This document shows positions 25,857-34,271 of a DNA stretch of 64,000 nt, in pieces. The notes below the pieces were generated by a model. It was given only the letters and a program-made list of their open reading frames with translations, did not search any database and was not told the DNA's origin. The DNA comes from Acetobacteraceae bacterium (GTDB taxonomy: Bacteria; Pseudomonadota; Alphaproteobacteria; Acetobacterales; Acetobacteraceae), in contig CANJLW010000013.1 of assembly GCA_947475245.1 (NCBI GenBank), positions 1-64,000 on the forward strand, in the 5' to 3' direction. Each line of letters starts with the position of its first letter. Position 1 is the first letter of the stretch. A program made the position numbers and the translations under genes.

Positions 25857-26468
25857 CTAACGCGGACGTCGCGGCGACGGGATCGGGCAGACACCGGGGG
25901 CGGGGTTGCCGTCCTCCACCAGGTCGACCGTCTCCTGATCCAGATCGGTCAGGAACGTCGCGTGGAAGCGATTGACCAGATTGCTCAACCCCACTGTCAT
26001 GCAGATGTCCATGATCTGCGCGGTGGAGAAATGCGCGCTCAACGCCGCATAGGTCGCGTCGTCGATCGGTTCCAGTCGCGTCGACTTCTGCGCGTAGCGC
26101 ACGATGGCGGTCTGGGCGGCGTCATAGACGCCCTCCGGCAGCGGATCGTCCACCAAATGCCGCATCTGATCTTCCGTTAACCCGAGGCTCCGACCGAGCA
26201 CAGTATGGGTGGGAATTCAGTAGTAGCAGTTGTTGACGGCGGTCGCGGTCAGATACGCGAGTTCGCCGTGCGCGAGGTCCAGCGTGGTGTCGCCGCGATA
26301 AACCGTGGCGGCGAGTTGCGCGAAGGCCATGCCCGCGGCCGGGCGATTGGCCAAGGCGCGATAGATATTCACCAGCCGTCCGCGCGATTTTTGCGCGGCT
26401 TCCAGGAACGCCCTGGCATCGGCCGGTGTTGCGGGGTCGTCTTCCCGCAACAAGGGTATGCGCGACAT
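25857..26468 (-). CDS. Selenoprotein, AhpD/carboxymuconolactone decarboxylase family (TGA = Sec84)
   Basis: Read through one in-frame TGA (26217-26219), this is a 203-residue AhpD-like protein. Residues 1-83 (MSRIPLLREDDPA... to AVNNCYY) and residues 85-203 (IPTHTVLGRSLGLTEDQM...) are in the same frame with no indel. The TGA replaces the second Cys of the peroxidase-type CxxC-xxx-H centre, giving C81-Y-Y-U84-I-P-T-H88. A SECIS-like hairpin lies directly 3' of it and selB is in the window, so selenocysteine insertion is the best explanation. Relatives act as thiol peroxidases or disulfide reductases; the substrate is unknown. A gaggag ribosome site, fused to the tctC stop codon, sits 10 bp after tctC, implying co-translation. 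The alternative is a nonsense-mutated pseudogene. Confidence 0.85.
26180..26219 (-). promoter_or_regulatory. Candidate bacterial SECIS element
   Basis: Counting the T of the TGA as base 1 on the minus strand, gctc (21-24) pairs with gagc (30-33) around the loop ggtcg. T20 is bulged, G19 pairs with C34, and a lower stem forms between accc (10-13) and gggt (37-40). E. coli fdhF has the same logic: bulged U, 4 bp, and a GGUC loop at bases 22-25. Here the ggtc is at 25-28, within the spacing allowed for bacterial SECIS elements. It overlaps codons 84-97 of the gene. Confidence 0.75.
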
Positions 26469-26478
26469 CGTCTGCTCC

Positions 26479-27450
26479 TCAATCCATGGAAATCTTGGCT
26501 TCGACGATCAGCTTGCCGTTCAGAATCGTCTCCTGCTCCAACGACTTGCCCACTTCTTCCGGCGTTTGGATCGGGGTGGAGACGTTGATTTCGCGCATGC
26601 GGGCGATCATTTCCGGGGTTTTGGCGATCTCGACGATCTTCTTGTTCAGCGCCAGCACGATGTCGCGCGGCGTGCCGGTGGGGGCGGAGACGACGTACTG
26701 GATCGACACGTCGGAATCGGGATAGCCCTGCTCGGTCAGCGTCGCCACGTCGGGGAAGTCGGGGTGACGGGTCGGGTAGTTGATGTTCAGCAGCTTGAGC
26801 TTGCCGGAACGGACATGCGGGATGACGTTGATCTCGTTCATCATGTGAACGTGTCCGGACAGTAGATCGTTCATCGCGTCCGCGCTGCCGCGATAGGGCA
26901 CGTGCAGGATGTCGACCCCGGCACGGGCCTTGAACATTTCCACCCGCATCTGCGAATAGGTGCCCAGGCCCGCCGAACCATAGGCGAGCTTGCCGGGGTT
27001 CTTCTTCGCGTAATCAACGAGTTCCTTGATATTGTTGATGCCCAGCGAAGACAGGATCACGAAACCGCAGACAAGATCGCCGACGCGCGCGACCGGCACG
27101 AAATCCTTGCGCGGGTCGTAGTTCAGCTTGCGCAGTTGCGGCAGCACCGTCAGCGTCGCGGCCGGGGTGAACAGGAACGTGTACCCGTCGGGCGTGGCGC
27201 GCGCGGCGGCTTCCGTCCCGATGGCGCCCGACGCGCCGCCCTTGTTGTCGATGACGAAGGGATGGCCGAACGCGAGTGTCAGCTTTTCGGACCATGGCCG
27301 AGCCATGACGTCGGTGGCGCCGCCGGGGGCGTATGGGACGATGAGTTTGACGGGCTTCGTCGGCCATGTCTGCGCCGACGCGGAACCGGCCATCGCGACG
27401 GCGAAGACACCGGCCAGAATGGCTCCGGCAACCCTGCAAAACTTACGCAT
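26479..27450 (-). CDS. tctC: Tripartite tricarboxylate transporter substrate-binding protein (Bug family)
   Basis: A 323-residue periplasmic binding protein of the Bug/TctC family. The Sec-type signal peptide MRKFCRVAGAILAGVFAVAM... is cleaved near SASAQ. The mature start WPTKPVKLIVPYAPGGATD and the later YGSAGLGTYSQM and LHVPYRGSADAMNDLLSG are family hallmarks of the carboxylate-binding loops. It is divergent from tctB-tctA across 105 bp and is followed by the selenoprotein. The ligand, a di- or tricarboxylate or related acid, is not deducible. Confidence 0.93.
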   Translation of the reverse strand: MRKFCRVAGAILAGVFAVAMAGSASAQTWPTKPVKLIVPYAPGGATDVMARPWSEKLTLAFGHPFVIDNKGGASGAIGTEAAARATPDGYTFLFTPAATLTVLPQLRKLNYDPRKDFVPVARVGDLVCGFVILSSLGINNIKELVDYAKKNPGKLAYGSAGLGTYSQMRVEMFKARAGVDILHVPYRGSADAMNDLLSGHVHMMNEINVIPHVRSGKLKLLNINYPTRHPDFPDVATLTEQGYPDSDVSIQYVVSAPTGTPRDIVLALNKKIVEIAKTPEMIARMREINVSTPIQTPEEVGKSLEQETILNGKLIVEAKISMD

Positions 27451-27555
27451 TGTTAATCCCTCTCTGGACGGCATACGGGCCAGCCCTTAGTAGGGAGTGT
27501 TGCCGTTTCAAGTGATTTCGGCAAGCATCGCGCATTGAGACTCAAAGGGGGAAAC

Positions 27556-28038
27556 ATGGCCAGCGGCTCACCGCGGCCGGCATCCGGGGCGGGGCTTTTC
27601 AAAAGCCCCAAAGACGTATGGTCCGGCGTAATGTTTATCGCGATCGGCGCCCTCGGGCTTTGGATCGGCAGGGACTATCCGATGGGAAGCCCCGTGCGTC
27701 TGGGCACCGGCGTTTTCCCTCGGCTTCTGTGCTGGGGCCTGATCGTGATCGGCGCGATCGTGTTGGTTCAGGGTTTCATCGTTAAGGGTGAACCCGTCGG
27801 CAAGTGGGCCTGGCGCCCGATCATCCTCGTCAGCATCGCCGCGACGCTGTTCGCGCTGCTGATCGAACCGGCCGGCCTCGTCGTCAGCATGATCGTCCTG
27901 ATGGGTATCGGTGCCCTCGCGGGCGACGATCACACCATCAAGGAATGGTCGATCTTCAGCGCCATCATGGTGGTGATCTCCGTCGCCATGTTCATCTGGG
28001 GTCTCGGCATGCCGATAAAGGTGTTCCCATGGAGCTGA
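27556..28038 (+). CDS. tctB: Tripartite tricarboxylate transporter small membrane subunit
   Basis: A 160-residue protein with about four transmembrane helices (including VMFIAIGALGLWIG, LLCWGLIVIGAIVLVQGF and FSAIMVVISVAMFIWGLGM). It matches the TctB subunit, which pairs with TctA in the inner membrane. A good ribosome site (aaaggggga) precedes ATG 27556. Its end overlaps the tctA start by 10 bp, so the two are coupled. Confidence 0.92.
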   Translation: MASGSPRPASGAGLFKSPKDVWSGVMFIAIGALGLWIGRDYPMGSPVRLGTGVFPRLLCWGLIVIGAIVLVQGFIVKGEPVGKWAWRPIILVSIAATLFALLIEPAGLVVSMIVLMGIGALAGDDHTIKEWSIFSAIMVVISVAMFIWGLGMPIKVFPWS

Positions 28039-29537
28039 ATCATCTTTTCGAGAACCTCTCGCTCGGGTTCTCCGTCGCGCTGACGTTTCAAAACCTGTTC
28101 TGGTGCCTTGCCGGCGCGATCATCGGCACCGCCATCGGCGTGTTGCCGGGCGTCGGACCGGTCGCGACCATGGCTCTGCTGCTGCCTGTTACCTACTATC
28201 TGCCGCCCGAAGGCGCGCTGATCATGCTCGCCGGCATCTATTACGGCGCGCAGTACGGCGGTTCCACCACGGCCATTCTGGTGAACCTGCCGGGCGAAAG
28301 TTCCTCGGTCGTTACCTGTCTCGACGGGTATCAGATGGCGCGTCAGGGACGCGCCGGCGCTGCTCTGGCCATCGCCGCGATCGGCTCGTTCTTCGCGGGC
28401 TGCGTCGCGACTCTGCTGATCGCTGTCGCCGCGCCGCCGCTGACGCTGTTGGCGCAGCAGTTCGGTCCGGCGGATTACTGCTCGCTGATGGTGTTGGGTC
28501 TGGTGACCGCGGTGGTCATGGCGCATGGCTCCGTCATCAAGGCCATCGGCATGATCTTCCTCGGTCTGCTGCTCGGCATTGTCGGCACCGACGTGAACAC
28601 CGGTAATCTGCGGTACGATTTCGGCATCGGCATCCTGTTCGACGGCATCAACTTCGTGCCGATCGCCATGGGCGTGTTCGGCATCAACGAAATCATGGCG
28701 AACCTGACCAACCCGGAACGCCGCGATCTCGTCAGCGCCAAGGTGACCGGCCTGATGCCGACGCGGAAGGACCTGACGGACGCAACCCCGGCCATCCTGC
28801 GCGGCACCGTCATCGGCAGCTTGTTGGGCGTTCTGCCCGGCGGCGGCGCGGTGCTGGCGTCCTTCGCATCCTACAGCATCGAGAAGCGAATCGCGAAAGA
28901 CCCGAGCCGCTTCGGCAAGGGTGCGATCGAAGGCGTCGCCGGTCCTGAATCCGCCAACAACGCCGCCGCGCAGACCTCGTTCATTCCCATGCTGACCTTG
29001 GGCATTCCGTCCAACGCGGTCATGGCGATGATGGTCGGCGGCATGATGATCCACGGCATCATCCCCGGCCCGCAGGTCATGACGGAGCGTCCCGGCCTGT
29101 TCTGGGGCATGATCGTCAGCATGTGGGTCGGCAATTTGATGCTGATCTTCTTCAACCTGCCGCTGGTCGGCATGTGGGTGAAGATGCTGACGGTGCCGTA
29201 CCGCCTGATGTCGATCGCGATCCTGTTCTTCTGCTGCATCGGCGTCTACACGCTGAACAACTCGGCGGACGAAGTGCTGCTGATCACGTTCTTCGGCGTC
29301 GTCGGCTACATCTTCGTCAAGCTCGACTGCGAAGCGGCGCCGATGCTGCTGGGCTTCATCCTGGGTCCGATGATGGAAACCTATCTGCGTCGCGCGATGC
29401 TGCTCTCGCGTGGCGATGCGATGGTGTTCCTGGAGCGCCCCTTGAGCCTCAGCTTCCTGATCGCGGCGGCCGTTCTGCTGGCGATCATCGCGCTGCCGAG
29501 CATTCGGAAGACGCGTGAGGTTGCGTTCGTCGAGTAG
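28029..29537 (+). CDS. tctA: Tripartite tricarboxylate transporter large permease
   Basis: A 502-residue, roughly 12-helix membrane protein of the TctA family that performs ion-coupled uptake of the ligand delivered by TctC. Family signatures seen are GTAIGVLPGVGPVATMALLLP near residue 35, GIYYGAQYGGSTTAILVNLP, the second repeat LLGVLPGGGAVLASF, and PESANNAAAQTSFIPMLTLGIP. ATG 28029 lies inside the end of tctB. Confidence 0.96.
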   Translation: MELNHLFENLSLGFSVALTFQNLFWCLAGAIIGTAIGVLPGVGPVATMALLLPVTYYLPPEGALIMLAGIYYGAQYGGSTTAILVNLPGESSSVVTCLDGYQMARQGRAGAALAIAAIGSFFAGCVATLLIAVAAPPLTLLAQQFGPADYCSLMVLGLVTAVVMAHGSVIKAIGMIFLGLLLGIVGTDVNTGNLRYDFGIGILFDGINFVPIAMGVFGINEIMANLTNPERRDLVSAKVTGLMPTRKDLTDATPAILRGTVIGSLLGVLPGGGAVLASFASYSIEKRIAKDPSRFGKGAIEGVAGPESANNAAAQTSFIPMLTLGIPSNAVMAMMVGGMMIHGIIPGPQVMTERPGLFWGMIVSMWVGNLMLIFFNLPLVGMWVKMLTVPYRLMSIAILFFCCIGVYTLNNSADEVLLITFFGVVGYIFVKLDCEAAPMLLGFILGPMMETYLRRAMLLSRGDAMVFLERPLSLSFLIAAAVLLAIIALPSIRKTREVAFVE

Positions 29538-29548
29538 TCGGATCGGCG

Positions 29549-30466
29549 TCAGGCGGGTTCGCCCCGCCTGACCCGTTCGCGATGGAGATTATACAGGCCG
29601 GCGGCCGCGACAATCGCGGCGCCGGCCGCTGTCGTTATGGAGAGCAGTTCGCCGAACACCAGCCAACCGGCGACGCCGCCCCAGACCAGCATCGTGTATT
29701 CATAGGGTGCCAATGCGGAGACCGGGGCCAGACCGTAGGCCCGCGTATTGACGCAATGCGCGGCGCCGCTGGAAACACCCAGGAAGATCAGCGCCCACCA
29801 GGCCTCGGTCAGCAGCGGCCCGACAGGCGGATAATACACCAGCATCAGCGTACCGCTGCACAGATGGGCGATCATCAGCCAGAACGCCTGACACTCCGGC
29901 GTTTCGGTCACCGAGAGTTGCCGGGTCATGATGCGGGTCACCGCCATGGTGAATATGCCGACCAACAGCAGCAAGGTCGTCGGTGTCCACAGATCGCCAT
30001 CGGGACGCAGCATCACCAACACGCCGGCAAAGCCGATCAGCGTGGACACCAGCCGCCGCCAACGAATGCGCTCCCCCAACATCGGCACCGCGAGCAGCGT
30101 CATCATCAATGGCGCGGTGAAGCCGATGGCGTAGGTATCGGCGAGTTGCATGTCGATCCAGGCGATGTACCAGGTCATCGACACGAAGGCGGATAACGTG
30201 CTGCGGATGGCGACCAGGTGCCAACGCACCGGCAGCAAGGCGCGCCAGCCGCCGAAGCCGGGCCCGGCGATCGCGACCGCCGCGACCGTGACGGCGCCGA
30301 ACACGCCCCGCCACATCATCGCCACGGCGACTCCGACAAAGGGGATCGCCCATTTCGCGGCGACATCGCCCAACGTCCAGATCAGATAGGCCAGACAAGC
30401 AAGACCGATGCCGCGCACCGTATCCGAGGCGTTGTCCGTCAACGCCACGTTCCTGACAGCTCTCAT
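29549..30466 (-). CDS. DMT-superfamily (EamA) transporter
   Basis: A 305-residue inner-membrane protein with ten predicted helices in two EamA repeats (first repeat from GIGLACLAYLIWTLGDVAAKW; second including TPTTLLLLVGIFTMAVTRIMT and ending LLSITTAAGAAIVAAAGLYNLHRE). Family members export metabolites or amino acids; the substrate is unknown. It is transcribed convergently with tctA and divergently from the methyltransferase operon. Confidence 0.88.
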   Translation of the reverse strand: MRAVRNVALTDNASDTVRGIGLACLAYLIWTLGDVAAKWAIPFVGVAVAMMWRGVFGAVTVAAVAIAGPGFGGWRALLPVRWHLVAIRSTLSAFVSMTWYIAWIDMQLADTYAIGFTAPLMMTLLAVPMLGERIRWRRLVSTLIGFAGVLVMLRPDGDLWTPTTLLLLVGIFTMAVTRIMTRQLSVTETPECQAFWLMIAHLCSGTLMLVYYPPVGPLLTEAWWALIFLGVSSGAAHCVNTRAYGLAPVSALAPYEYTMLVWGGVAGWLVFGELLSITTAAGAAIVAAAGLYNLHRERVRRGEPA

Positions 30467-30742
30467 GGTTCTCGGTCGTCCCCGTCGCCTTATGTCGGCC
30501 GTCTTGGGCCAGCGTAAGGCTTGCGACAAAGCAACCGCCAAGGCAACCGATCAGGGACTGGGTCAGGCGGCCGCGTATCGTCGCCGATACCAACCGCGCA
30601 CCGGATAACAGTCTGCCACATCGCCATTGTCGGCGCGCCGAGATAGGCTTCCCCCCAGGCCAAATGCGTGGAGGCGCTGAGCGGGTCGGCAGTCGCGCCC
30701 AACAGACTCCGGCGTTACAGCCGCCGCGATCCGGAGACCGCC

Positions 30743-31459
30743 ATGGAACCCGCCGAATACGCTCTGATGGATGCCGCCGAGGATCGGATGTGGTGGTACC
30801 GCGCGCTGCATCGCCGGTTGGACGATGCCCTCGACGGCATCGACGGACCGATTCTGGACGCGGGCTGCGGCACCGGCGGCTTCATGGCCGTCACCAGGCA
30901 TCGCTCCTTCGTCGGGCTTGAATGGGCCGCCGACGCCGCCCGACGCGCGGCGGAGAAATCCGGCGCGCCGGTCGCGCGCGGCAGCGTCAATGCCCTGCCC
31001 TTCGCCGACCGCAGCTTCGCCGCCGTGGTGTCGGCGGATGTGCTGTGCCATGCCGCCGTCAACCCGAGCGCGGCGCTGAAGGAGTTCCGGCGCGTGCTGC
31101 GACCCGGCGGGCGGTTGGTCGTGAACATGCCCGCCTATGCCTGGATGCTGTCGGCCCACGATACGCGGGTGCGCAATGTCCGGCGGATGACCGCACGCGA
31201 AACCGCCGCGATGCTGACGGACGCGGGCTTTGCGCAGGCTCAGGCGCGCTACTGGAACGGGTTGCTGCTGCCCTTGATGATCGCGCAGCGGAAAATTCTG
31301 ACTCGTGGCGATTCCGCGTCCGACGTTGCCCCGTTTCCGCCATGGCTGGATGCGATATTCCGTGGCATGACGCGGTTTGAACGCGCCCTGCCTTTCCCGA
31401 TGCCGGCGGGCGGATCGGTTTTGGCGATCGCCGTAAAACCCGTCGCGGAGCAGCCATGA
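30743..31459 (+). CDS. Class I SAM-dependent methyltransferase
   Basis: A 238-residue methyltransferase with SAM-binding motif I ILDAGCGTGGFMA, followed by VGLEWAADA and motif LPFADRSFAAVVSADVLCH, then RVLRPGGRLVVNMPAY. It starts at ATG 30743 and its stop overlaps the start of the GT2 gene (ATGA). The linkage to a polyprenyl-phosphate glycosyltransferase and a small flippase-like protein suggests a role in lipid or glycan modification; the substrate is not known. Confidence 0.88.
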   Translation: MEPAEYALMDAAEDRMWWYRALHRRLDDALDGIDGPILDAGCGTGGFMAVTRHRSFVGLEWAADAARRAAEKSGAPVARGSVNALPFADRSFAAVVSADVLCHAAVNPSAALKEFRRVLRPGGRLVVNMPAYAWMLSAHDTRVRNVRRMTARETAAMLTDAGFAQAQARYWNGLLLPLMIAQRKILTRGDSASDVAPFPPWLDAIFRGMTRFERALPFPMPAGGSVLAIAVKPVAEQP

Positions 31460-32433
31460 ACGAGCCGACCGATCCCACCCCTCCTCCCCGCTCCGGCCTG
31501 TCTATCGTCGTGCCGGTCTATCGCGGCGCGGCCACCGTCGGCTTGCTGGTGGAGGCTCTGTCCGCCTTGCGTCCCGAAGGCGGGCTGGAAATCGTGCTGG
31601 TGAACGACGGCAGCCCCGACGATTCCGGCGATGTCTGCCGATCGCTGATCGAAACCGCGCGCGTCAAACTGATTTATATCGAGCATGCCCGGAACTACGG
31701 CGAGCATAACGCGGTCATGACCGGGCTGCGCCACACCACCGGCGCCTATGTCATCACCATGGACGACGACCTGCAAAACCCGCCGGAGGAAGTGCTGCGT
31801 CTCTACGATCACGCGCGTCTCGGCGGGTGGGATGTCGTTTATACCCGCTATGCGGTGAAGCAGCACGCGCCCTGGCGCAATCTGGGCAGCCGCTTCGCCA
31901 ACAAGGTCGCCGATACGCTGCTGGACAAGCCCAAGGGCCTGTATCTGTCCTCCTTCCGCTGCATGTCCGACCTCGTCGTGCGATCGGTCACCCGCTACAG
32001 CGGCCCTTACCCCTATATCGACGGGTTGATCATGCAGATCACCCAGCGGATCGACAGTATCGAGGTGCGTCATCTGCCGCGCGCCGAGGGGCGTTCCAAT
32101 TACACGCTGCGCCGTCTGGTGCGGCTGTGGCTGAACCTCGCCACCAGTTTCTCCCTGGCGCCGCTGCGCATGGCAATCTTCGCCGGCGCGGCGATGGCGA
32201 GCATCGGGACCATCGGCGCCGTGCTGACGATCCTGGAGGCATTGTGGATGCATAACACGCCGTCGGGCTGGGCATCGACGATGGTGGTGATCCTGCTCGT
32301 CTCCGGCGTGCAATCGATGATTCTCGGCGTTCTCGGCGAATATGTCGGGCGCACCTTCCTGTCGGCCAATGGGAAGCCGCAGGGGACCGTGCGCGAAATC
32401 CATCGCAATCGCCTGGAAGGCACCGGCTCGTGA
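31456..32433 (+). CDS. Family 2 glycosyltransferase, polyprenyl-phosphate type (GtrB/ArnC-like)
   Basis: A 325-residue GT-A glycosyltransferase. The N-terminal domain has LSIVVPVYRGAATVG, VNDGSPDDSGDVC and the metal-binding TMDDDLQNPPEE. Two C-terminal membrane helices (MAIFAGAAMASIGTIGAVLTI and TMVVILLVSGVQSMILGVLG) are as in GtrB/ArnC enzymes, which load a sugar onto undecaprenyl phosphate. Coupled by overlaps to the methyltransferase upstream (ATGA) and the small membrane protein downstream (GTGA). Confidence 0.92.
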   Translation: MNEPTDPTPPPRSGLSIVVPVYRGAATVGLLVEALSALRPEGGLEIVLVNDGSPDDSGDVCRSLIETARVKLIYIEHARNYGEHNAVMTGLRHTTGAYVITMDDDLQNPPEEVLRLYDHARLGGWDVVYTRYAVKQHAPWRNLGSRFANKVADTLLDKPKGLYLSSFRCMSDLVVRSVTRYSGPYPYIDGLIMQITQRIDSIEVRHLPRAEGRSNYTLRRLVRLWLNLATSFSLAPLRMAIFAGAAMASIGTIGAVLTILEALWMHNTPSGWASTMVVILLVSGVQSMILGVLGEYVGRTFLSANGKPQGTVREIHRNRLEGTGS

Positions 32434-32762
32434 CCGTCTATTGGCTGTTTCTGGCGGTCGCGATCGGCACCAGCCTGTTTGGGCAGACCTTGTTGAAGGC
32501 CGGCGCGGGCGCGCCCAATTTCATCGCGCAAATTCTCGACATCCGCACCATCGCCGGTTTCTGCCTCTATGGCGGCGCGGCGGTGATGTACATCGTCGCG
32601 CTGCGTCGGATTCCGATGTCGGTCGCCCTGCCCTGCACCGCGATTTCCTACGTCGCGGCCGCGCTGATCGGCCACTTCGCCTTCGGCGAATCGCTTGGTG
32701 GCGCGCAGATCGCCGGCCTCGGCCTGATCTGCGCCGGTGTCGTGCTGCTGGCTTTCGCCTGA
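32430..32762 (+). CDS. Small four-helix EmrE/ArnE-like membrane protein (probable flippase subunit)
   Basis: A 110-residue protein of four transmembrane helices in the small-multidrug-resistance/EamA fold (FLAVAIGTSLFGQTLLKAG ... LPCTAISYVAAALIGHFAFGES). Directly behind a GtrB/ArnC-type transferase, the natural reading is a flippase for the polyprenyl-phosphate sugar, by analogy with ArnE/ArnF. GTG 32430 overlaps the preceding stop. Drug export is less likely given the context. Confidence 0.8.
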   Translation: MTVYWLFLAVAIGTSLFGQTLLKAGAGAPNFIAQILDIRTIAGFCLYGGAAVMYIVALRRIPMSVALPCTAISYVAAALIGHFAFGESLGGAQIAGLGLICAGVVLLAFA

Positions 32763-32839
32763 CAAGGCGGCCGGGGCTTCTGGCCTGTCCTGAATCGTTC
32801 TGCCATAGTCCGCGACAGAGTCAGGGGATGGAGTGAACC

Positions 32840-33331
32840 GTGCCGGTCGAAAAGCAAGCATACCGTGAGGCGATGGCGCGCCTGGGCGCAGCCGTGAATG
32901 TGATCACCACCGACGGTCCCGGGGGCAAGGCCGGCTTTACCGCCTCCGCCGTCACCAGCGTAACCGACACGCCGCCGATTCTGCTGGTTTGCGCAAACCG
33001 CAAAAACGACTCCTATCCGGCCATGCGCGAAAACGCCGTGCTGTGCGTCAACACGCTGACGCCGTCGCAGGAAGACCTGTCGCCTCTGTTCGCCGGCATG
33101 ACCGAGCATAAGGACGACACCCGCTTCGGCATGCACACCTGGCACACGCTGGAAACCGGCGCTCCCGTGCTCGACGAAGCGGTGGCGGCGTTCGATTGCC
33201 GGATCACCCAGGTCGTGGAGGTCGGCACCCACGACGTGTTCTTCTGCTCCGTCGAAGCGGTGCGGGTCGGTTCGCGCCACGAAGGGCTGATCTATTACGG
33301 GCGCACCTATCACAAGGTCGCGATGGACTGA
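32840..33331 (+). CDS. Flavin reductase family protein (RutF/HpaC-like)
   Basis: A 163-residue FMN-binding split-barrel protein predicted to reduce FMN/FAD with NAD(P)H for a partner monooxygenase. Seen motifs are AMARLGAAVNVITTDGPGGKAGFTASAVTSV at the start (first 30 residues), SVTDTPPILLVCANRK, and the C-terminal GLIYYGRTYHKV. GTG 32840 start with a gggatggag-like upstream site. No monooxygenase is adjacent; the candidate partner at 16390 is distant. Confidence 0.88.
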   Translation: MPVEKQAYREAMARLGAAVNVITTDGPGGKAGFTASAVTSVTDTPPILLVCANRKNDSYPAMRENAVLCVNTLTPSQEDLSPLFAGMTEHKDDTRFGMHTWHTLETGAPVLDEAVAAFDCRITQVVEVGTHDVFFCSVEAVRVGSRHEGLIYYGRTYHKVAMD

Positions 33332-33339
33332 GCCTCGGC

Positions 33340-34116
33340 TCAGTTCCCGCCCAGAACCTGCCGATACGGCGCGGGGGAGACCTGATAGGCGCCGTGATAG
33401 GGTTGATCGAGCGCCGCGATCAGACCAATCGTGATAACCGACGCGCTGGTCGACAGGATCAGCGCGACGGCTTGCGCCCGACGGCGTTCCAGGTGCACCG
33501 CCGCGACCGCCATCTGCGTCAGCACCGCAAGCAGTAACACCACCGACCAGCGTAGCGCGGATGTGTGCGACCCCATCAGCGACAGGCGTGTGGAGCGTGC
33601 GTCCGCGATCCGCCCGACAGCAGCCAACATCGCCGTTTGCACCCCCGGTTGCTCGGCGTATCCCGTCGCGACGGCGCGTGTCAGCGCCGAAAACCGCTCC
33701 GTCGTGATCGGCGCGCCGTTACCGGTGGCGCGCCGCGGCCAATCGTCCTCGATAACCGAACGCATATAGGCGCGCGCCGTCTCGGCGACGCCGCCGGGTT
33801 GCGATGGGGCGGGTCGCGACGCGGCGGGCACATCCAGCGCGATCAGCATCGATACGGCGTCGGCTTCCTGCTGGATCGCGCGCGCCGCCTGTCGGTTGGC
33901 GTCCCAGATGTCGGACGCAAGAAAGCCGGTCATCAGCCCCAACGGCAGCGCTGCGGAGACGAAGAACGGCGCGACGACGCCCTGAAAACCGGCAATCCAG
34001 ACCTTCGCCGGCGAATGAAAAGTCATCCAGTTGATCAGCGCCCCCGTCAGTCCCAGGCCGCACCCCAGGCACGCGACGATCGCCCATTCCGGAAGGCCGA
34101 GCCAGAGGAGGATCAT
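33340..34116 (-). CDS. DUF4239-type membrane protein
   Basis: A 258-residue protein with two N-terminal helices (WAIVACLGCGLGLTGALINW and GVVAPFFVSAALPLGLMTGF), a soluble middle, and two C-terminal helices. The stretch LASDIWDANRQAARAIQQEADAV resembles the bestrophin-like DUF4239 family of unknown function. ATG 34116 was chosen because membrane helix 1 starts right after it. It ends 8 bp from the convergent flavin reductase. Confidence 0.7.
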   Translation of the reverse strand: MILLWLGLPEWAIVACLGCGLGLTGALINWMTFHSPAKVWIAGFQGVVAPFFVSAALPLGLMTGFLASDIWDANRQAARAIQQEADAVSMLIALDVPAASRPAPSQPGGVAETARAYMRSVIEDDWPRRATGNGAPITTERFSALTRAVATGYAEQPGVQTAMLAAVGRIADARSTRLSLMGSHTSALRWSVVLLLAVLTQMAVAAVHLERRRAQAVALILSTSASVITIGLIAALDQPYHGAYQVSPAPYRQVLGGN

Positions 34117-34271
34117 GGGTGGAGTCTTTCGATGGGAGGGGTGACTTATCGCAGCGACGGGGCGCGGTCGAGGTCGCGCGACACATACCGATGCAACCGA
34201 TATACTGGACGGATACCAAGGTTTGAGCGCCATATGCGTTCAGTTACGGTACCAGAGCGAAGGAAGCCACG

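Noticed and set aside
25857-26468. Two separate genes or a decayed pseudogene in the AhpD region
   Set aside because: Both halves are in the same frame with no other lesion, the downstream half has no ribosome site at its GTG, and the TGA sits on the redox Cys codon with a SECIS-like hairpin after it.
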